DNA of 35,263 nucleotides, taken from positions 1 to 35,263 of the forward strand of contig NZ_NXLU01000009.1 of the NCBI RefSeq assembly GCF_003364215.1, written 5' to 3'. Both the position numbers and the translations under genes were made by a program. The DNA comes from Helicobacter cholecystus (lineage in GTDB: Bacteria > Campylobacterota > Campylobacteria > Campylobacterales > Helicobacteraceae). The notes beneath the pieces were generated by a model, which saw only the letters and a list, made by a program, of their open reading frames with translations, was not told where the DNA came from and made no database searches. Shown here one piece after another: positions 15,008 through 23,856 of the stretch. Position 1 is the stretch's first letter. Each line of letters opens with the position of its first letter.

Positions 15008-16291
15008 TTATTGCGTAATAATACTAAAGCTTAGATCTAAAATTTCCTTATGATCTTTAATAAAAGCATTGAGATCTTCAAGAGTGAGATTATTGATTTT
15101 TTCTAATTCTTCTTTACTATAATCAGGATTTAATCCTCGATAATAGTATGAAAATGCAGTGTTTAGACGTTGATTGAGGGTTTCATTTCTAAGAGGTTCA
15201 CTGCCAAGTAAGAATTTTTTTGCACTATCAAGCTCCTCTTGTGTTACCCCATTTTCCACGAAGTCTGAAATCACTTTTTTAACAAGTTCAATGCTTTGGT
15301 TTTGGTTTGAGATTTTTGTTTGTAAATAGCCACTTGCATAATTAACGAGTTTGGAGAGATTGACTTTCATATAGGCTGAATATGCAAGTCCATTTTTTAC
15401 ACGAATTTCCTCCATCATTCTTGATCCAAAACCACTTGCTCCAAGAATAAAGCTCATCACTTTTGCTTTATGGGCTTCCTCTTGATAATCCTTGAGATTA
15501 AAAGGAGAGCCAAAATAAATATAAGCTTGTTCAGTTTGCTTATATTGAGTTTTTGTTTGTGGGGTGGAACTAACTTTAAAGGAGGCAAAATTTTTAACCT
15601 CTCCTATAGGTAGCTTTTGAAGAATTTGCACAAGTTTAGCACTGGTTGCATCAATGTCTAAATCTCCACCAATAACAATATAAAGATGATTGAGAGTGAG
15701 AGATTTTTTCAAAAATGCTCTAATTTGCTCTAAGGTAATCCCTTGGATTGAAGAAATTGTTCCTCTTGATGGGTATTGTAATGGAGTATTTTTAAAAAGA
15801 AGTTGAGCAAGACCACTGCTGGCTAAATAATCAAAATCACTTTCTTTTGCAAGTAATGAAGCCAAAGCTTGATCCTTGACTTTTGTAAGAGCATTGGCAG
15901 AGAGATTGGGAGAATTAAGAAGCATGGAGAGAAATTTAAGTGAATGATCCTCTTCCTCTTTGAGGAAAGAGAGAGTAAATTCTAAAAACTCTTGTGAGCT
16001 TGAAGCATACAGTGTAATTGCCTTTTCTTCAAGTCCTCTTGCAAACTCTACACCACCAAGCTCTTTTGTTCCTTCATTTAAAATTGAAGCACTTAGAGAG
16101 GCAATCCCAGGGGTTTCTTCACAATATGCACTTCCAGAGTTTGCGAAAATGAGTTGAATCATACCTGTAGGGATAATAGAACTTTTCTCATAAATAAGGG
16201 GAATTTCTACCCCTGAAATTGTGATACTTTTAATACTTGCACCAAACATAATTCCTCCTAAAAGACATAATGATAAAAAAAGTTTTCTCAT
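15008..16291 (-). CDS. M16-family peptidase homologue lacking the zinc site
   Basis: 427-residue protein with an N-terminal signal peptide (MRKLFLSLCLLGGIMFGAS), so probably periplasmic. It has two M16 (pitrilysin/processing peptidase) domains. Active members carry HxxEH just after the first Gly-rich turn. Here the aligned segment is GIASLSASILNEGT, with no His or Glu at those places, so the protein should not bind zinc. The second domain keeps the Arg/Tyr pair region, SRMMEEIRVKNGLAYSAY. In bacterial M16B heterodimers one subunit supplies HxxEH and the other the Arg/Tyr pair, so this protein looks like the second kind and needs a catalytic partner encoded elsewhere. It overlaps mqnC by 4 bases (ATGA). 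The bamA-mqnC-M16 order matches H. pylori HP0655-HP0657 as I remember it. Confidence 0.87.
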   Translation of the reverse strand: MRKLFLSLCLLGGIMFGASIKSITISGVEIPLIYEKSSIIPTGMIQLIFANSGSAYCEETPGIASLSASILNEGTKELGGVEFARGLEEKAITLYASSSQEFLEFTLSFLKEEEDHSLKFLSMLLNSPNLSANALTKVKDQALASLLAKESDFDYLASSGLAQLLFKNTPLQYPSRGTISSIQGITLEQIRAFLKKSLTLNHLYIVIGGDLDIDATSAKLVQILQKLPIGEVKNFASFKVSSTPQTKTQYKQTEQAYIYFGSPFNLKDYQEEAHKAKVMSFILGASGFGSRMMEEIRVKNGLAYSAYMKVNLSKLVNYASGYLQTKISNQNQSIELVKKVISDFVENGVTQEELDSAKKFLLGSEPLRNETLNQRLNTAFSYYYRGLNPDYSKEELEKINNLTLEDLNAFIKDHKEILDLSFSIITQ

Positions 16292-17337
16292 TGATACTCC
16301 TGTATAATTTGATAGGCTGTATTCCTTTTTGCAGGTTTAAGATCCAAATCTTTAATTAATGAAATCATTTCAGAAATATTCATAGAGTTGCTCACTCCTG
16401 CAGAAGAAACAACATTTTCCTCCATCATCGTGCTTCCCAAATCATTGGCTCCAAAAAGTAGAGCCAACTGCCCAATATGACTGCCTTGGGTTACCCAAGA
16501 GCTTTGGATATTTTTAAAATTATCAAGATAGAGTCTTGAGATAGCAAGAAGTCGTAGATAGCGATTGGAGCTTGCTGAGTGAAGATAAGGAAATTGGGCT
16601 TTAAGAGGAGTGTGGGAGGGTTGAAAACTCCAAAGAATAAATGCTCTAAATCCCCCAAATTCATCTTGAAGCTCTCTAATATGATTGAGATGTTCAATAA
16701 TATCCTCATCACTCTCAACGCTTCCAAACATCATTGTAGCTGTAGTTTTCATACCGATCTTATGGGCCTCTGCATGCACCTCTAGCCATTCTTTTGTTGA
16801 GAGTTTTTTAGGTGCAATAATGTCGCGGATTCTATCACTTAAAATTTCTGCTCCAGCACCTGGAATAGAGCTAAGCCCCACTTTTTGCAATCTTAAGAGA
16901 ACTTCTGAGATAGGGATTTTAGAGATTTTTGCAATATAGTTGATTTCAATGGCTGAAAATCCATGAATAGTAATGTTGGGATACTTTTTATGAATATGAG
17001 AAACCAGATCTTCATACCACTGAATTTTTAATTTGGGATGCACCCCTCCTTGGAAGAGAATCTGTGTCCCACCAATAGCTAAAAGCTCATCGATTTTTTG
17101 ATCAATTTCTTCAAAACTTAAAATGTAAATGCCATCTTCATCAATACGTCGTTTAAAAGCACAAAATTTACAATCTACCCAGCAGATATTGGTGTAGTTG
17201 ATATTTCTATCTACAATAAAAGTTGTAATCCCATCAGGATGAAGAATTTTTCGCACCTCATTAGCCATTCTTCCTAGTTGTTTAAGAGGTGTGTTTTGAA
17301 GCATTTGTAAAATTTCTTGTTGTGTATAGCGTTTCAT
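16288..17337 (-). CDS. mqnC: Cyclic dehypoxanthinylfutalosine synthase (radical SAM)
   Basis: Radical-SAM enzyme that cyclises dehypoxanthine futalosine in the futalosine pathway of menaquinone synthesis, the respiratory quinone route of Helicobacter and Campylobacter. It has 349 residues. The [4Fe-4S]/SAM motif is Cys52-x3-Cys56-x2-Cys59 in CWVDCKFCAFKRR. Other family features are YTNICWVDC just before, ILFQGGVHPKLKIQWYEDL, IHGFSAIEI, IPGAGAEILSDRIR and TATMMFGSVESDEDI. It starts one base into the bamA stop (TAATG) and ends in ATGA overlap with the M16 gene. MqnE (aminofutalosine synthase) is related but longer in usual form; the CxxxCxxC context and length favour MqnC. Partners mqnA, B, D and E are not in the window. 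Confidence 0.9.
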   Translation of the reverse strand: MKRYTQQEILQMLQNTPLKQLGRMANEVRKILHPDGITTFIVDRNINYTNICWVDCKFCAFKRRIDEDGIYILSFEEIDQKIDELLAIGGTQILFQGGVHPKLKIQWYEDLVSHIHKKYPNITIHGFSAIEINYIAKISKIPISEVLLRLQKVGLSSIPGAGAEILSDRIRDIIAPKKLSTKEWLEVHAEAHKIGMKTTATMMFGSVESDEDIIEHLNHIRELQDEFGGFRAFILWSFQPSHTPLKAQFPYLHSASSNRYLRLLAISRLYLDNFKNIQSSWVTQGSHIGQLALLFGANDLGSTMMEENVVSSAGVSNSMNISEMISLIKDLDLKPAKRNTAYQIIQEYQ

Positions 17338-19649
17338 TAAAATCTCGTTCCCATTGTGAATTCAAAGTTAGATGTTTTATCTGAGGGTTTTGGATTAATT
17401 GCCCAAGGAAAGACTAGGACAATAGGTCCAATAGGAGACACCCATTCAATTGCAAGCCCTGCAGATTGACGTATGATAGGATCATTACTTAAAACAAATG
17501 GAGCAATATTTCGCTTATGGTTTCCAATCAAACCAAAATCATAGAATGCAGAAACTCTCATCTGTAAAGATTCAAAAAGCCCATAACTAAGCTCTAGGGA
17601 GTTTGTAAACATATAGTTTCCTCCAACATAAAATCCTTCTGCACCTATGGGTGAAGGGGAGAGTGATCCACTTTGATAACCCCTAACTGTGCTAATTCCT
17701 CCCATAGAGAAGAAATTAGTTGTGGGTGTAAATCCTTCATCAAATACATATCCAGATTGGGCTTTATATCGTCCAATCAAATCAAGCCCAAGCCATGTTT
17801 TAAGATGATGATAGATCGCAAATTTTCCATAGAGTTTTGTATAGCGTTCATCTCCCCCAATTCCAGCATATTCTAGATACATTGAGGCAATGATACCGTT
17901 TTTAGGGAAGTAGTAATCATCGGTATTGTCAAAACTAAGGCTTGGAGTAATCGAGCTCTTCCAAGGCTGAAAATTTCCTTTATAAAGATAACCATAGAAT
18001 GTTTCATAAGTGCTATTGCCAAAGTCATTAATTTGTGCACGACTGATATTATAAGTGAGATTAAACCTTAGGTTATTAGTCAATAATCGTCCTACGCCAA
18101 TGCTAAATCCTGTATTATTCTCTGTATAGTTCCAATCTGTATATGAGCTTCTAAAAATTTCAAAAGATGCACTGTAGCGACTATCAAAGATTCTAGGATT
18201 TGTAAAACCAATATTATAAAGTTGACGTTTTTTGGAGATATCCATATACACTTGCGCACTATTGCCCGTTCCAAATAAATTTCTCTCTCTTACAGAAGCA
18301 TTCACTGTAATCCCATCATAACTTCCATAACCCAAACCAAACATCAATTCTCCGGTTCGTGTTTCACTCACTGTAACAATAAGATCCATTGAATCATCGC
18401 TAATTCTACGTGTATCAATTTTAACACTCTCAAAAAATCCTAATCGTCTTAGAGCATTTTCTGATTGTCTAAGTAAAGTAAGATTATAGAGATCTCCAGG
18501 TGCAAGAAGAATTTCACGACGAATAATTCTATCCTCAGTTCTTGTATTGCCTGAGATAATCACATCATTGATATAGACCTTTTTACCTGCACTCACATAA
18601 TAGATAATCTCCACTTCACTATCTTTTTTATCCAAGTCAGGATTGACATTGGCAAAGGGATAGCCAATATCTGCAACCTTAGTCTTAATGCTCTCCATAT
18701 CTGCTCTAAGATTTTGAACATCAAAATACTCTCCCTTTTTAAGTTTCAATCCTTCATAAAGGACACTTTCTTCAATCACGGGTGTTTCAAGAATGATCTT
18801 AATGCCTGAGACCCTGTAGCGAATCCCCTCGGTGATTTTGTAAAAGAGTGTTGCATTGTAGTCATTGAAGTTTACGCTTAAAAAGGGTGAGGAGATTTGC
18901 GCATCTAAAAACCCCTTTCTCATATAAGCATCTTGGATTCTTAAAGAATCATATTCGAGCTCATTAAGGTGGAGTTTCCCATCATTAAAGCCCCACATCC
19001 AACCTAGAAAGTCTTTTTCTTTGTTGGCTGTAAGCTCTTCAATATCACCAACACTTAACTGCTCTCTTCCTTCATAAATTGCTTTTTGTATAACAATTTC
19101 ATTCCCTTGATTAATATTGATTGTAAGATTATAAGCATTGCTTTTAGCAATTGGAGTAGAGCTAAATTCAATTACATTTCCATAATAGCCTTTTTGTTCC
19201 AAAATTGCCTTGATGGTTTGCTCGGCTTTATTGAGTTTAATATCATCAAACATGTCCCCTCGTTTTAAGCCTAATTGCTCAATTAGGGCTGTTCGATCAG
19301 ATTCATTCCCATAACCTTTAATTTCAATGCTTCCAATGCGTGGCTTTTCTTTGAAATAAAAATTAAGCACACCATTTTCAAATGTTGTATAAATATCTTC
19401 AAAGTATCCTTGATCATAAAAAGCAATAATTGCACGATCCAATGCTTTATAATCAAGGGGTTCACCAGTAGGAATAGAGGCGATATCATTGGCAATAATA
19501 TTAGAAATATAAACGATATTATGATATTGGATAGACTTTACAATCTCGCCTTTTTTCTCCTTTGTAATTTTAGGTGGCAAAGGTGCTTGTTGGGCAAAAA
19601 TTGGGGTTAAAAATATATGCAAGAAAATAAAAAACCTAAAAAATTTCAC
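17337..19649 (-). CDS. bamA: Outer-membrane protein assembly factor BamA
   Basis: Central Omp85 component of the BAM complex, which folds and inserts beta-barrel proteins into the outer membrane. The 770 residues comprise a signal peptide (to about Ala19-Gln20 in LTPIFAQQ) and POTRA repeats over about residues 30-400 (for example PRIGSIEIKGYGNESDRTAL and KVYINDVIISGNTRTEDRIIRREI). A 16-strand barrel follows from about 420, with the Omp85 signature VRGYQSGSLSP and a terminal Phe (MGTRF). The start is a GTG at 19649 with only a weak ribosome binding site, 22 bases after the recG stop. Its stop overlaps mqnC by one base. It is homologous to the D15/Omp85 antigen HP0655. The gene appears intact and should be essential. 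Confidence 0.95.
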   Translation of the reverse strand: MKFFRFFIFLHIFLTPIFAQQAPLPPKITKEKKGEIVKSIQYHNIVYISNIIANDIASIPTGEPLDYKALDRAIIAFYDQGYFEDIYTTFENGVLNFYFKEKPRIGSIEIKGYGNESDRTALIEQLGLKRGDMFDDIKLNKAEQTIKAILEQKGYYGNVIEFSSTPIAKSNAYNLTININQGNEIVIQKAIYEGREQLSVGDIEELTANKEKDFLGWMWGFNDGKLHLNELEYDSLRIQDAYMRKGFLDAQISSPFLSVNFNDYNATLFYKITEGIRYRVSGIKIILETPVIEESVLYEGLKLKKGEYFDVQNLRADMESIKTKVADIGYPFANVNPDLDKKDSEVEIIYYVSAGKKVYINDVIISGNTRTEDRIIRREILLAPGDLYNLTLLRQSENALRRLGFFESVKIDTRRISDDSMDLIVTVSETRTGELMFGLGYGSYDGITVNASVRERNLFGTGNSAQVYMDISKKRQLYNIGFTNPRIFDSRYSASFEIFRSSYTDWNYTENNTGFSIGVGRLLTNNLRFNLTYNISRAQINDFGNSTYETFYGYLYKGNFQPWKSSITPSLSFDNTDDYYFPKNGIIASMYLEYAGIGGDERYTKLYGKFAIYHHLKTWLGLDLIGRYKAQSGYVFDEGFTPTTNFFSMGGISTVRGYQSGSLSPSPIGAEGFYVGGNYMFTNSLELSYGLFESLQMRVSAFYDFGLIGNHKRNIAPFVLSNDPIIRQSAGLAIEWVSPIGPIVLVFPWAINPKPSDKTSNFEFTMGTRF

Positions 19650-19671
19650 CTGAATTCCAAAAATTGTTTTA

Positions 19672-21507
19672 TTATAAGCCTTTTATTATATCTTGCTTTT
19701 TAGGGTTTTTGGACAATTCAAGGACTTCTTTGGCTAATTTTAAAATTTCCTCATCTTCACTTGGATTAAAAAAATTAAACTCATTTCCGCTTTGTCTCTC
19801 TCCATCGAGTAAATCCCCACTTTTACGATATTTTAAATCAAGCTCTGCAATTTCAAAGCCATTTTTAGTTTTGACAAAGTCTTTAAGACGTTGATTGTTT
19901 AGAGAATAAGTAAAAAGAAAGCAATATCCCTTTAATCCATTTCTACTGACTCTTCCTCTAAGCTGATGAAGTGTGGCCAATCCCATTCGTTCCGCCCCAA
20001 CAATGACAATTGTGCTTAGTCTTGGAAGTGAAATGCCCACCTCAATCAGTGTTGTTGCAAGTAGAATATTGCCCCTCTCTTTAAATTCTTGCAAAATTTT
20101 TTCTTTCTCTTTATCTGCTCCATTGGTGCAATACACTTTCTCAAAATGTTTTCTCCAATATCCCTCCCCCTCCTTAAGAGAAGTGTAGGTAAAGTTTTCA
20201 CTCTCCTCAACTAGAGGATAAACAATGGCAATTTGATGATTGAGAGCAATCTCATTTTTGATATGAGTGAGCAGTGAGGAAAAATCATGTTTGTAGAGGA
20301 TGGAGGTGGTGATATCTTTTTTAAAAGGTGTGTCTTTAATAAAGGTATGAGAGATAAGATCAGATTGAAGCATTGCCATTGTACGAGGGATGGGTGTGGC
20401 AGAAAATTGCAAAATATGAGGTTTTTTGCCTTGAGTGCTTGCAAGCTTTTCTAGAAAAAATCTTTGTTGCGTGCCAAAACGATGTTGTTCATCACTCATC
20501 ACAAGTGCAAAGTCTTTAAGATCATCTTCTCTATGAATTAAAGCTTGGGTACCAATAATAAAATCAAAATCTTGATAACTTTGTTTTTTGCTTTTACTAT
20601 CCCCTAAAAATAATCCAACCCTAATATAAGAGGGAAGAAATTTTAGGGCTTCTTCATAAATCTGGGTTGCAAGAATAGTTGTAGGGGCCATAAGAATGCA
20701 TTTGTGTGGATATGCCATCACAACTGATCCTAAAATGACCAATGTTTTCCCACTCCCTACATCCCCCATGATTAATCTTTTACTCGCAATGCCCGAGGCA
20801 AAATCTTGCTTAATTTCTTCTAGTGCTTGTTTTTGCCCTTTTGTAAGAGAAAAAGGAAGAGAGTGTATAAATGTTTCAAGATCGCCACTGCATTGCACTT
20901 TTGCAGGAAAATAAGTTTTTTTCTTGCTCAACCCTTGGAGATAATTAAAAATCTCAACAAATTTTAATGCCCTAAGATGGGGTAGGGGAAAACCCTTAGA
21001 ATGCATAAATTCATAGAAGAATTTTGCAGTAGGGTGGAAAATCTCTAGAAGTGGCAAGATCAATTCTTTAGGGATTAAAGAATGTTCTAAGGTTTCTTGA
21101 TTGATAAAAGGGAGCAGCTCTTGCATCATAGCTTTTTTGCTCTTTTCAAAAATGGGTACAATTTTTCCAAATTCTTTCACAACTTTTGGCTGAATCATTT
21201 CTAATCCTATTTTTCTTTCAAGTACCCCATATATATACAAGGTGGAATGGAGAGGAAAAAGAGTGGTGTGAAAACGTTTGGGATGAAAGATTGTGATTTC
21301 TAGGGGTTGAGAAAAAGCATTGAGAGTTGCAGAGATTTTAAGAGTTTTGGGAGTTTTTTTGTGAGAGTGAATGTGCACTTCAAAAACACCTTGTATAGGC
21401 AAGATCTTTAAGGAGCGAACGATAAGGAGGTTTTCATAGGTATTTGGAGTTATAGTGAGTGCTTCTAAAATACTATTAAGGTAATATTTTTTTAATATTG
21501 TTTGCAT
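19672..21507 (-). CDS. recG: ATP-dependent DNA helicase RecG
   Basis: Branch-migration helicase acting on stalled forks and recombination intermediates. It has 611 residues, a little shorter than E. coli RecG, with a wedge/OB-like N-terminal domain (about residues 40-130). Helicase motifs are Walker A GDVGSGKT at about 248-255, MAPTTILATQ, the DEQH box at about 339-342, LQFSATPIPRTMA, and late motifs LLATTLIEVGISLP and QLRGRVSRNG. I start at ATG 21507, with AAGAGA 5 bases upstream and a TACAAT -10 in front. An earlier in-frame TTG at 21540 lies within that promoter. It is the first gene of the recG-bamA-mqnC-M16 operon and is divergent from flgE. Confidence 0.94.
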   Translation of the reverse strand: MQTILKKYYLNSILEALTITPNTYENLLIVRSLKILPIQGVFEVHIHSHKKTPKTLKISATLNAFSQPLEITIFHPKRFHTTLFPLHSTLYIYGVLERKIGLEMIQPKVVKEFGKIVPIFEKSKKAMMQELLPFINQETLEHSLIPKELILPLLEIFHPTAKFFYEFMHSKGFPLPHLRALKFVEIFNYLQGLSKKKTYFPAKVQCSGDLETFIHSLPFSLTKGQKQALEEIKQDFASGIASKRLIMGDVGSGKTLVILGSVVMAYPHKCILMAPTTILATQIYEEALKFLPSYIRVGLFLGDSKSKKQSYQDFDFIIGTQALIHREDDLKDFALVMSDEQHRFGTQQRFFLEKLASTQGKKPHILQFSATPIPRTMAMLQSDLISHTFIKDTPFKKDITTSILYKHDFSSLLTHIKNEIALNHQIAIVYPLVEESENFTYTSLKEGEGYWRKHFEKVYCTNGADKEKEKILQEFKERGNILLATTLIEVGISLPRLSTIVIVGAERMGLATLHQLRGRVSRNGLKGYCFLFTYSLNNQRLKDFVKTKNGFEIAELDLKYRKSGDLLDGERQSGNEFNFFNPSEDEEILKLAKEVLELSKNPKKQDIIKGL

Positions 21508-21530
21508 TAATTCTCTTAAGTTTTTACCAA

Positions 21531-21536
21531 ATTGTA
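21531..21536 (-). promoter_or_regulatory. -10 element for recG
   Basis: On the minus strand TACAAT, preceded by TTGC, lies 24 bases before the chosen recG ATG, giving a short leader. It shares the recG-flgE intergenic space with the sigma-54 promoter of flgE on the other strand. Confidence 0.5.
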
Positions 21537-21593
21537 GCAAGACATTAAGAACTAAGTATTTCCTTTAGATCTCTCTTTTTGAAATTTAAAAAT

Positions 21594-21609
21594 TGGAATG
21601 CTCTTTGCT
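21594..21609 (+). promoter_or_regulatory. Sigma-54 (RpoN) promoter of flgE
   Basis: TTGGAATGCTCTTTGCT matches the sigma-54 consensus TGGCAC-N5-TTGC at the invariant positions: GG at 21595-21596 and GC at 21607-21608, separated by exactly 10 bases. Transcription should start near 21620, about 27 bases before the flgE ATG. In H. pylori, hook and other middle flagellar genes are RpoN-dependent and activated by FlgR, whose gene is at the right end of this window. Confidence 0.85.
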
Positions 21610-21646
21610 TGAAAACTTTACAAAATTTTTGAATGAAGGATGAAAA

Positions 21647-23791
21647 ATGCTTAGATCATTGTGGTCAGGTGTGAGTGGGATGCAAGCCCACCAAGTTGCT
21701 CTTGATGTGGAGAGTAATAATATTGCCAATGTCAATACCGTTGGATTTAAATATTCAAGAGCTTCTTTCACAGATATGCTCTCTCAAGTTGGAAATGCAG
21801 CGACTTCTCCACTAAGTAGTGGTCTTGGAGGACAAAATGACAAATCTGTGGGGCTTGGAGTAGGAATTGGAGCTACAACACGAATCTATTCTCAAGGAAG
21901 TATGCAAAATACTGATGTTAAATCGGATCTTGCCATTGAGGGAGAAGGATTTTTTGTGGTGAGTTCAGATAAGGGCGTAACACAAAAATTTACTCGAAAT
22001 GGAGAATTCCTCTTTGATGCTAATGGAAATTTAGTTACAACAAATGGATATGTTGTCCAAGGGTGGACAAGAGGGAATGATCTTGATAATCTTAATGATC
22101 ATAATATCTTCACAGTTGATAATACTGGACCTATTAAAGGTATCCAAATTGACCCAGGAATGGTAATGCCAGCAAAATCTTCTTCATCAATTTCTCTTCG
22201 TGCAAATCTTAATTCAGGGCGAAAGATCGAGCAAATGGATAGTATTGCAATGCTTGATTCTGCTGTGAGAACTAAAGCTGATGGAAGTAATCCTGTATAT
22301 GATTCAAATTTTAAAATCCAACAAATTGGCGAGGATATGGGAGTGCTTTTTAATGCCGAGGGGAACGCTCTAGGACTTTCTGAAGATCAAGGAATTTGGG
22401 TAAGTTATAAAAATTCAAAGATGCTTCGTGAGGTTGTAGAGAGTAAGGGTGTGAGCACACTTGGACTAAATGGAGCTTTAATCAGTTTTAGCAATGATTC
22501 TAATGTAAGCGGTATTACAAGTTTGGTCGCTGCAAAAGATGCAATTAATGCTGCAACAGAACAAACAGGAATTACAGCCTATATTGATGCAGGGGTCTTA
22601 AGACTTGAAAATAAAAACGATATGGAAGGAAATGAAAACCTTAAAAACATTATCGTTACAGATTCAGGAACAGGGGTATTTGCAAATTTTGCTAATGGTG
22701 ATGCAGATATTACTTCCTTTCGATACAAATACACTACAAACAATGATCCTGATTTTACAACTGGACAATTTAAAACAACAGAGCAACTCAGAGAACTTAT
22801 GCAACATGATGCCAATATGGTTAAAAATCCAGATGGACCTTATAAAGATAGCACCTCAAGTATTGCAGTTACAATCAACAAGTATGGAATGTTTGAAATC
22901 TTAAATAAAGATGATGGAAATGGTGTTGATGACACAATGAGTGTCCTTGTTACAGCATATAGCTCTGATAATGTTGCAAGCAATGTTCTCTTCCGTGATG
23001 TTATGGCATCAATGAATACTTCAGCACTTCTTGAAGGAGGCAGAGCCACAACTTCTGAGCGCATTACAAAGGCAGTGCATAATGCAAGTATTGATATTTT
23101 TGATTCTCTTGGGTCCAAGCATAATGTAAGAATTGAATTTTATAAAAGTGGGCCATTAGAGTGGAATTTCCGCGCGGTTGTGCCAAGTCCTGCAAAAATT
23201 GTGGGTGCAAGTGAGGCGTATCCTAATATTTTTGAAGGCGGAAGGGTAACATTTAATGGTGATGGAAGTTTGGCGGGAATTTATCCTCCAGTTTTGGAAT
23301 TTGAACCTCAAAATGGTGCAAAAACTCCTCAAAGAATTGATCTAGCTTTTGGATCTAATAAAGCCTTTGATGGCCTAACAAGTGTGGATAAAATATCTGA
23401 AACTTATGCCATTGATCAAAATGGATACCAAGCAGGGGATTTAGCAGACATTAGGTTTGATAATAATGGAAATTTACTGGGAGCTTTTAGCAATGGGAGA
23501 AGTATTGCTTTAGCGCAAGTAGCTTTAGCAAACTTTGCAAATAACTCTGGACTTCAAGCTGATGGAAGCAATCTCTTCTCAAGAAGTGCTAACTCTGGAA
23601 CTCCGCTTATTGGGGCACCTAATACAGGAAGAAGAGGGGGGGTATCAGGAAATAAGCTTGAGATGAGTAATGTGGATCTTTCAAGAAGTCTTACTCAGCT
23701 TATCGTTACCCAAAGAGGATTCCAAGCCAATTCTAAGGCTGTAACGACATCAGATCAAATCCTCAACACTCTTCTTAGCCTCAAGCAATAA
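21647..23791 (+). CDS. flgE: Flagellar hook protein FlgE
   Basis: Structural protein of the flagellar hook that joins basal body and filament; exported by the flagellar type III system. The 714 residues match the long FlgE form of Helicobacter (E. coli has about 400). The N-terminus has the rod/hook family motif LWSGVSGMQAHQVALDVESNNIANVNTVGFK, with the ANNIANV-like core at about residues 25-32. The C-terminus has the matching helix NVDLSRSLTQLIVTQRGFQANSKAV and SDQILNTLLSLKQ. The middle is the variable surface region. AAGGA precedes the ATG, and a sigma-54 promoter lies upstream. A run of seven G at 23636-23642, in GRRGGVSG before the C-terminal helix, could slip and cut off the essential C-terminal helix. 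The glycosylation-type gene downstream may belong to the same late flagellar programme. Confidence 0.95.
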   Translation: MLRSLWSGVSGMQAHQVALDVESNNIANVNTVGFKYSRASFTDMLSQVGNAATSPLSSGLGGQNDKSVGLGVGIGATTRIYSQGSMQNTDVKSDLAIEGEGFFVVSSDKGVTQKFTRNGEFLFDANGNLVTTNGYVVQGWTRGNDLDNLNDHNIFTVDNTGPIKGIQIDPGMVMPAKSSSSISLRANLNSGRKIEQMDSIAMLDSAVRTKADGSNPVYDSNFKIQQIGEDMGVLFNAEGNALGLSEDQGIWVSYKNSKMLREVVESKGVSTLGLNGALISFSNDSNVSGITSLVAAKDAINAATEQTGITAYIDAGVLRLENKNDMEGNENLKNIIVTDSGTGVFANFANGDADITSFRYKYTTNNDPDFTTGQFKTTEQLRELMQHDANMVKNPDGPYKDSTSSIAVTINKYGMFEILNKDDGNGVDDTMSVLVTAYSSDNVASNVLFRDVMASMNTSALLEGGRATTSERITKAVHNASIDIFDSLGSKHNVRIEFYKSGPLEWNFRAVVPSPAKIVGASEAYPNIFEGGRVTFNGDGSLAGIYPPVLEFEPQNGAKTPQRIDLAFGSNKAFDGLTSVDKISETYAIDQNGYQAGDLADIRFDNNGNLLGAFSNGRSIALAQVALANFANNSGLQADGSNLFSRSANSGTPLIGAPNTGRRGGVSGNKLEMSNVDLSRSLTQLIVTQRGFQANSKAVTTSDQILNTLLSLKQ

Positions 23792-23821
23792 GCTTTGGGG
23801 TATTGCTCTATGATCTTTGGC

Positions 23822-23827
23822 TACAAT
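23822..23827 (+). promoter_or_regulatory. Possible -10 element for the maf gene
   Basis: ACAATA/TACAAT-like sequence about 30 bases before the start codon at 23857, in the 65-base flgE-maf spacer. No sigma-54 or sigma-28 consensus was found there. Read-through from flgE is also possible because no good terminator separates the two genes. Confidence 0.3.
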
Positions 23828-23856
23828 AGTTTTATCTTTTTAGCTGAAGGTGATAG

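Noticed and set aside
23785-23815. AGCAATA...TATTGCT inverted repeat at the flgE stop as a terminator
   Set aside because: The stem is 7 bp with a 10-base loop and there is no T run after it, so termination is not convincing.
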